In this document: one piece after another, positions 62,320 through 64,000 of the stretch
Numbering within the stretch: the stretch's first letter is position 1
How the letters are laid out: each line of letters begins with the position of its first letter
Source of the DNA: JAGTQI01 sp038868115
GTDB taxonomy: Archaea; Thermoproteota; Bathyarchaeia; Bathyarchaeales; Bathycorpusculaceae
DNA: 64,000 nucleotides
Direction of reading: 5' to 3'
NCBI GenBank assembly: GCA_038868115.1
Contig: JAWBXA010000002.1
Span: forward strand, 26,195-90,194
Position numbers and translations under genes: made by a program
The notes under the pieces: generated by a model
The model's input: only the letters and a program-made list of their open reading frames with translations
Database searches by the model: none
What the model was told of the DNA's origin: nothing

Positions 62320-63713
62320 CGAGCTTCACCATTCTCGGCTAGTTGGAGGGCTTTAAGTAAAGCTTTAGCTTTATGTTCTGTTTCAAACCATTCTTTTTCA
62401 GGATCAGAATCAGCAACCACACCTGCCCCAGCTTGAATGTAGGCGTAGTCACCACTTGCAACCAGTGTTCTTATGGTTATAGCGAAATCAGCATTCCCGT
62501 TGAATGAAAAATAGCCTACACCCCCAGCATATGGGCCCCTCCTTTCAGGTTCACATTCCTCAATGATTTCCATGGCCCTAACCTTAGGTGCTCCCGAAAC
62601 CGTGCCAGCTGGAAAAACAGCCTTTAAAGCGTTGTAGCAGTCGCATTCATTTCTAAGCTTCCCTGTAACCCTTGAAACAATATGTTGGACGTGGCTATAC
62701 TGGTAGACTTTCATAAATTCAGGTACGGAAACCGTGCCAAACTCTGAAACTTTACCCACATCGTTTCTGGCCAGATCCACAAGCATCACGTGTTCCGCAC
62801 GCTCCTTTGGATCTAAAAGAAGTTCTTTTCTTAAGGTCCTGTTTTTAGCCTTATCACTAACGCGAGGACGTGTACCCGCTATAGGGAAAGTTTCAACCCA
62901 GCCGTTTTCAACCCTAACAAGCATTTCCGGGCTTGATCCCACGATTTGATGTTCTCCCATCTTTAAGAAGTACATGTATGGAGAAGGGTTAATCTTCCGC
63001 AAAACCTTGTAGAACGGGACTAAGCTTCCATGAAACTTAAACTCATAACGTTTAGAGAGGACTACTTGGAAAATATCACCTGATGCTATATATCCTTTAG
63101 CCTTGACAACAATTTTTTCAAAATCTTCTTTAGTCATGCTAGCCCTAGGCTCAGAATATTGGAGGGGTTCAACTCCACATTCCCCATCAATCATGTTTGA
63201 TAATTCCGCTAATCGGTTCTCATCCATGTAGTAATAGAAAGTTTCCCCTGTTTTGTGATCGAAAATTATGCCATCAAGGAAAACCGCCATTTCAATGTCT
63301 GGAAAACTTAAATCATCAGAAGCTAAGCTTGGAAGCTTCTCCCAGTAACGAACAGCGTCATATGAGATATAACCAACCGCACCACCAAGAAAACGAAAAC
63401 CGTCAAAGGCGACGGCCAATTTTCCAACAATACTCCTTATAATGGGCAAGGGATCTTCAACTTCAAGAACTGTTTTTCCTCCGCGAATTCTGTCGTGAAC
63501 TTCAGCCTTTCCATCCTTGACCTTCAAAACTGCGCACGGGTCAAAACCAATAAACGAGTATCTCGCTAGTTTTCTAGGGCCTTCCGCAGACTCTAGGATA
63601 TACACATAATCACAATGCTCAAAAACTTTGGTAAACAAATTAAAAGGCGAAATCTTCTCCTTAAACTTTACAAATATTGGATTTTCAGAAAACTTCAAGA
63701 AGCCAAACGCCAT
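62316..63713 (-). CDS. trpE: Anthranilate synthase component I
   Basis: A 465-residue chorismate-utilising enzyme, first committed step to tryptophan. The N-terminal feedback site has YILESAEGPRKLARYSFIG, matching the LLES-type tryptophan-binding motif. The catalytic half shows IVGSSPEMLVRV, PIAGTRPR, AEHVMLVDLARNDVG, FPAGTVSGAPKVRAMEII and YAGGVGYFSF. It heads the trpEGDCFBA operon and is preceded by repeated TGTAC boxes around a strong TATA element. Confidence 0.95.
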   Translation of the reverse strand: MAFGFLKFSENPIFVKFKEKISPFNLFTKVFEHCDYVYILESAEGPRKLARYSFIGFDPCAVLKVKDGKAEVHDRIRGGKTVLEVEDPLPIIRSIVGKLAVAFDGFRFLGGAVGYISYDAVRYWEKLPSLASDDLSFPDIEMAVFLDGIIFDHKTGETFYYYMDENRLAELSNMIDGECGVEPLQYSEPRASMTKEDFEKIVVKAKGYIASGDIFQVVLSKRYEFKFHGSLVPFYKVLRKINPSPYMYFLKMGEHQIVGSSPEMLVRVENGWVETFPIAGTRPRVSDKAKNRTLRKELLLDPKERAEHVMLVDLARNDVGKVSEFGTVSVPEFMKVYQYSHVQHIVSRVTGKLRNECDCYNALKAVFPAGTVSGAPKVRAMEIIEECEPERRGPYAGGVGYFSFNGNADFAITIRTLVASGDYAYIQAGAGVVADSDPEKEWFETEHKAKALLKALQLAENGEAR

Positions 63714-63742
63714 TCCCCATATATATCCCTACAACCTAATTA

Positions 63743-63787
63743 GTACACATAAGCATATATTTAAACTTTAACGTACATTAAAGTACA
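63743..63787 (-). promoter_or_regulatory. trp operon promoter with TRP-box-like repeats
   Basis: On the minus strand a strong TATA tract TTTAAATATATG (63754-63765) lies about 40-50 bp before the trpE start. Three TGTAC elements flank it: 63783-63787, 63773-63777 (10 bp apart, upstream) and 63743-63747 (downstream). TGTACA is the TRP-box consensus bound by the TrpY repressor in Methanothermobacter. The arrangement would let a TrpY-like protein block TATA access when tryptophan is present. No regulator gene is in the window. Confidence 0.6.
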
Positions 63788-63907
63788 TAAAGCGTAAAAA
63801 GTGTCCGCTTGTGTGAACAGAGCGGGTATTGTTTGTGTTTGATTGTCTGTTTGTCCCTCTATCCCCTCCTTGAAAGGGTGTTTGGGTTTGGGGCTTAAAA
63901 TTTTAAG

Positions 63908-63981
63908 TGGGCCGGGCCGGATTTGAACCGGCGACCTTCGCCGCGTGAGGGCGACGTCCTAGCCAGCTAGACTACCGGCCC
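63908..63981 (-). tRNA. tRNA-Val(CAC)
   Basis: Cloverleaf on the minus strand: acceptor GGGCCGG/CCGGCCC, D-arm GTCT/GGAC, anticodon stem TCGCC/GGCGA around loop CT-CAC-GC, T-arm GCCGG-TTCAAAT-CCGGC, discriminator A. CCA is not encoded. The anticodon CAC reads the valine codon GUG. Its promoter would lie beyond the right edge. Confidence 0.95.
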
Positions 63982-64000
63982 TTTCTAAAGTTACTTGCTT

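Noticed and set aside
1..64000. CRISPR array, insertion sequence or prophage
   Set aside because: No regularly spaced direct repeats, no transposase or integrase frames and no terminal inverted repeats with a coding core were seen.

Overview
The window is a chromosomal segment of an archaeon. Supporting features are class I lysyl-tRNA synthetase, archaeal-type PheST, TyrRS and TrpRS, archaeosine tRNA-ribosyltransferase (TgtA), an Sm-like protein, TRAM-domain proteins, archaemetzincin, a type II methionine aminopeptidase, both subunits of the archaeal phosphomevalonate dehydratase, an intron-split tRNA-Trp, a lone 5S rRNA gene, TATA-type promoters, and frequent TTG/GTG starts behind GGTGA/GGAGG ribosome sites. 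The gene mix suggests an uncultivated TACK-type lineage, possibly Bathyarchaeia; that is inference, because no 16S rRNA is present. A run of exactly 100 N flanked by an identical 127-bp sequence shows that this is a draft scaffold, probably metagenomic.

Layout. 1-6.5 kb: aromatic aminoacyl-tRNA synthetases (tyrS, pheT, pheS and, divergently, trpS), with a strongly structured non-coding segment between pheT and tyrS. 6.5-13.4 kb: housekeeping and membrane genes (flavin reductase, metallo-hydrolase, MetAP, DUF1512, TauE-like, GlcD-like) and 5S rRNA. 13.4-15.1 kb: a tRNA-Trp apparently carrying two introns, a decayed DapA-family gene abutting its 3' end, and an unidentified Rossmann protein. 15.2-16.2 kb: a TRAM / OB-fold / TRAM nucleic-acid-binding cluster. 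16.3-22 kb: a MacB-type ABC exporter with a large surface protein, then a Yip1-like protein. 22-29.5 kb: a DUF35-HMG-CoA-synthase fusion next to a thiolase-fold protein that lacks the thiolase catalytic residues, small zinc-ribbon and coiled-coil proteins, tRNA-Glu, phosphomevalonate dehydratase, an HD hydrolase and thymidylate kinase. 30.8-36.7 kb: a catabolic-looking block (semialdehyde dehydrogenase, class III aminotransferase, enolase paralogue, glycerate 2-kinase). 37-46.6 kb: UPF0147, cupin, FAD dehydrogenase, LysRS, tRNA-Arg, tRNA-Pro, a glycosyltransferase, an ABC-2 exporter interrupted by the gap, and HtpX. 46.7-57 kb: core MetE, archaemetzincin, beta-CASP nuclease, PHP, TgtA, PAC2-family, Sm-like and GlmU/GlmM-type genes. 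57.2-63.7 kb: a complete seven-gene tryptophan operon trpEGDCFBA with TRP-box-like promoter repeats, followed by tRNA-Val.

The window couples the whole of tryptophan biosynthesis with TrpRS and tRNA-Trp, and holds two blocks linked to the archaeal mevalonate pathway. The most interesting element is the DUF35-HMGCS fusion with its catalytically rewired thiolase partner. The unidentified RNA at about 1.52-1.78 kb, the two-intron tRNA-Trp with intron sequences antisense to its own anticodon arm, and the enolase paralogue lacking two active-site histidines also deserve attention.
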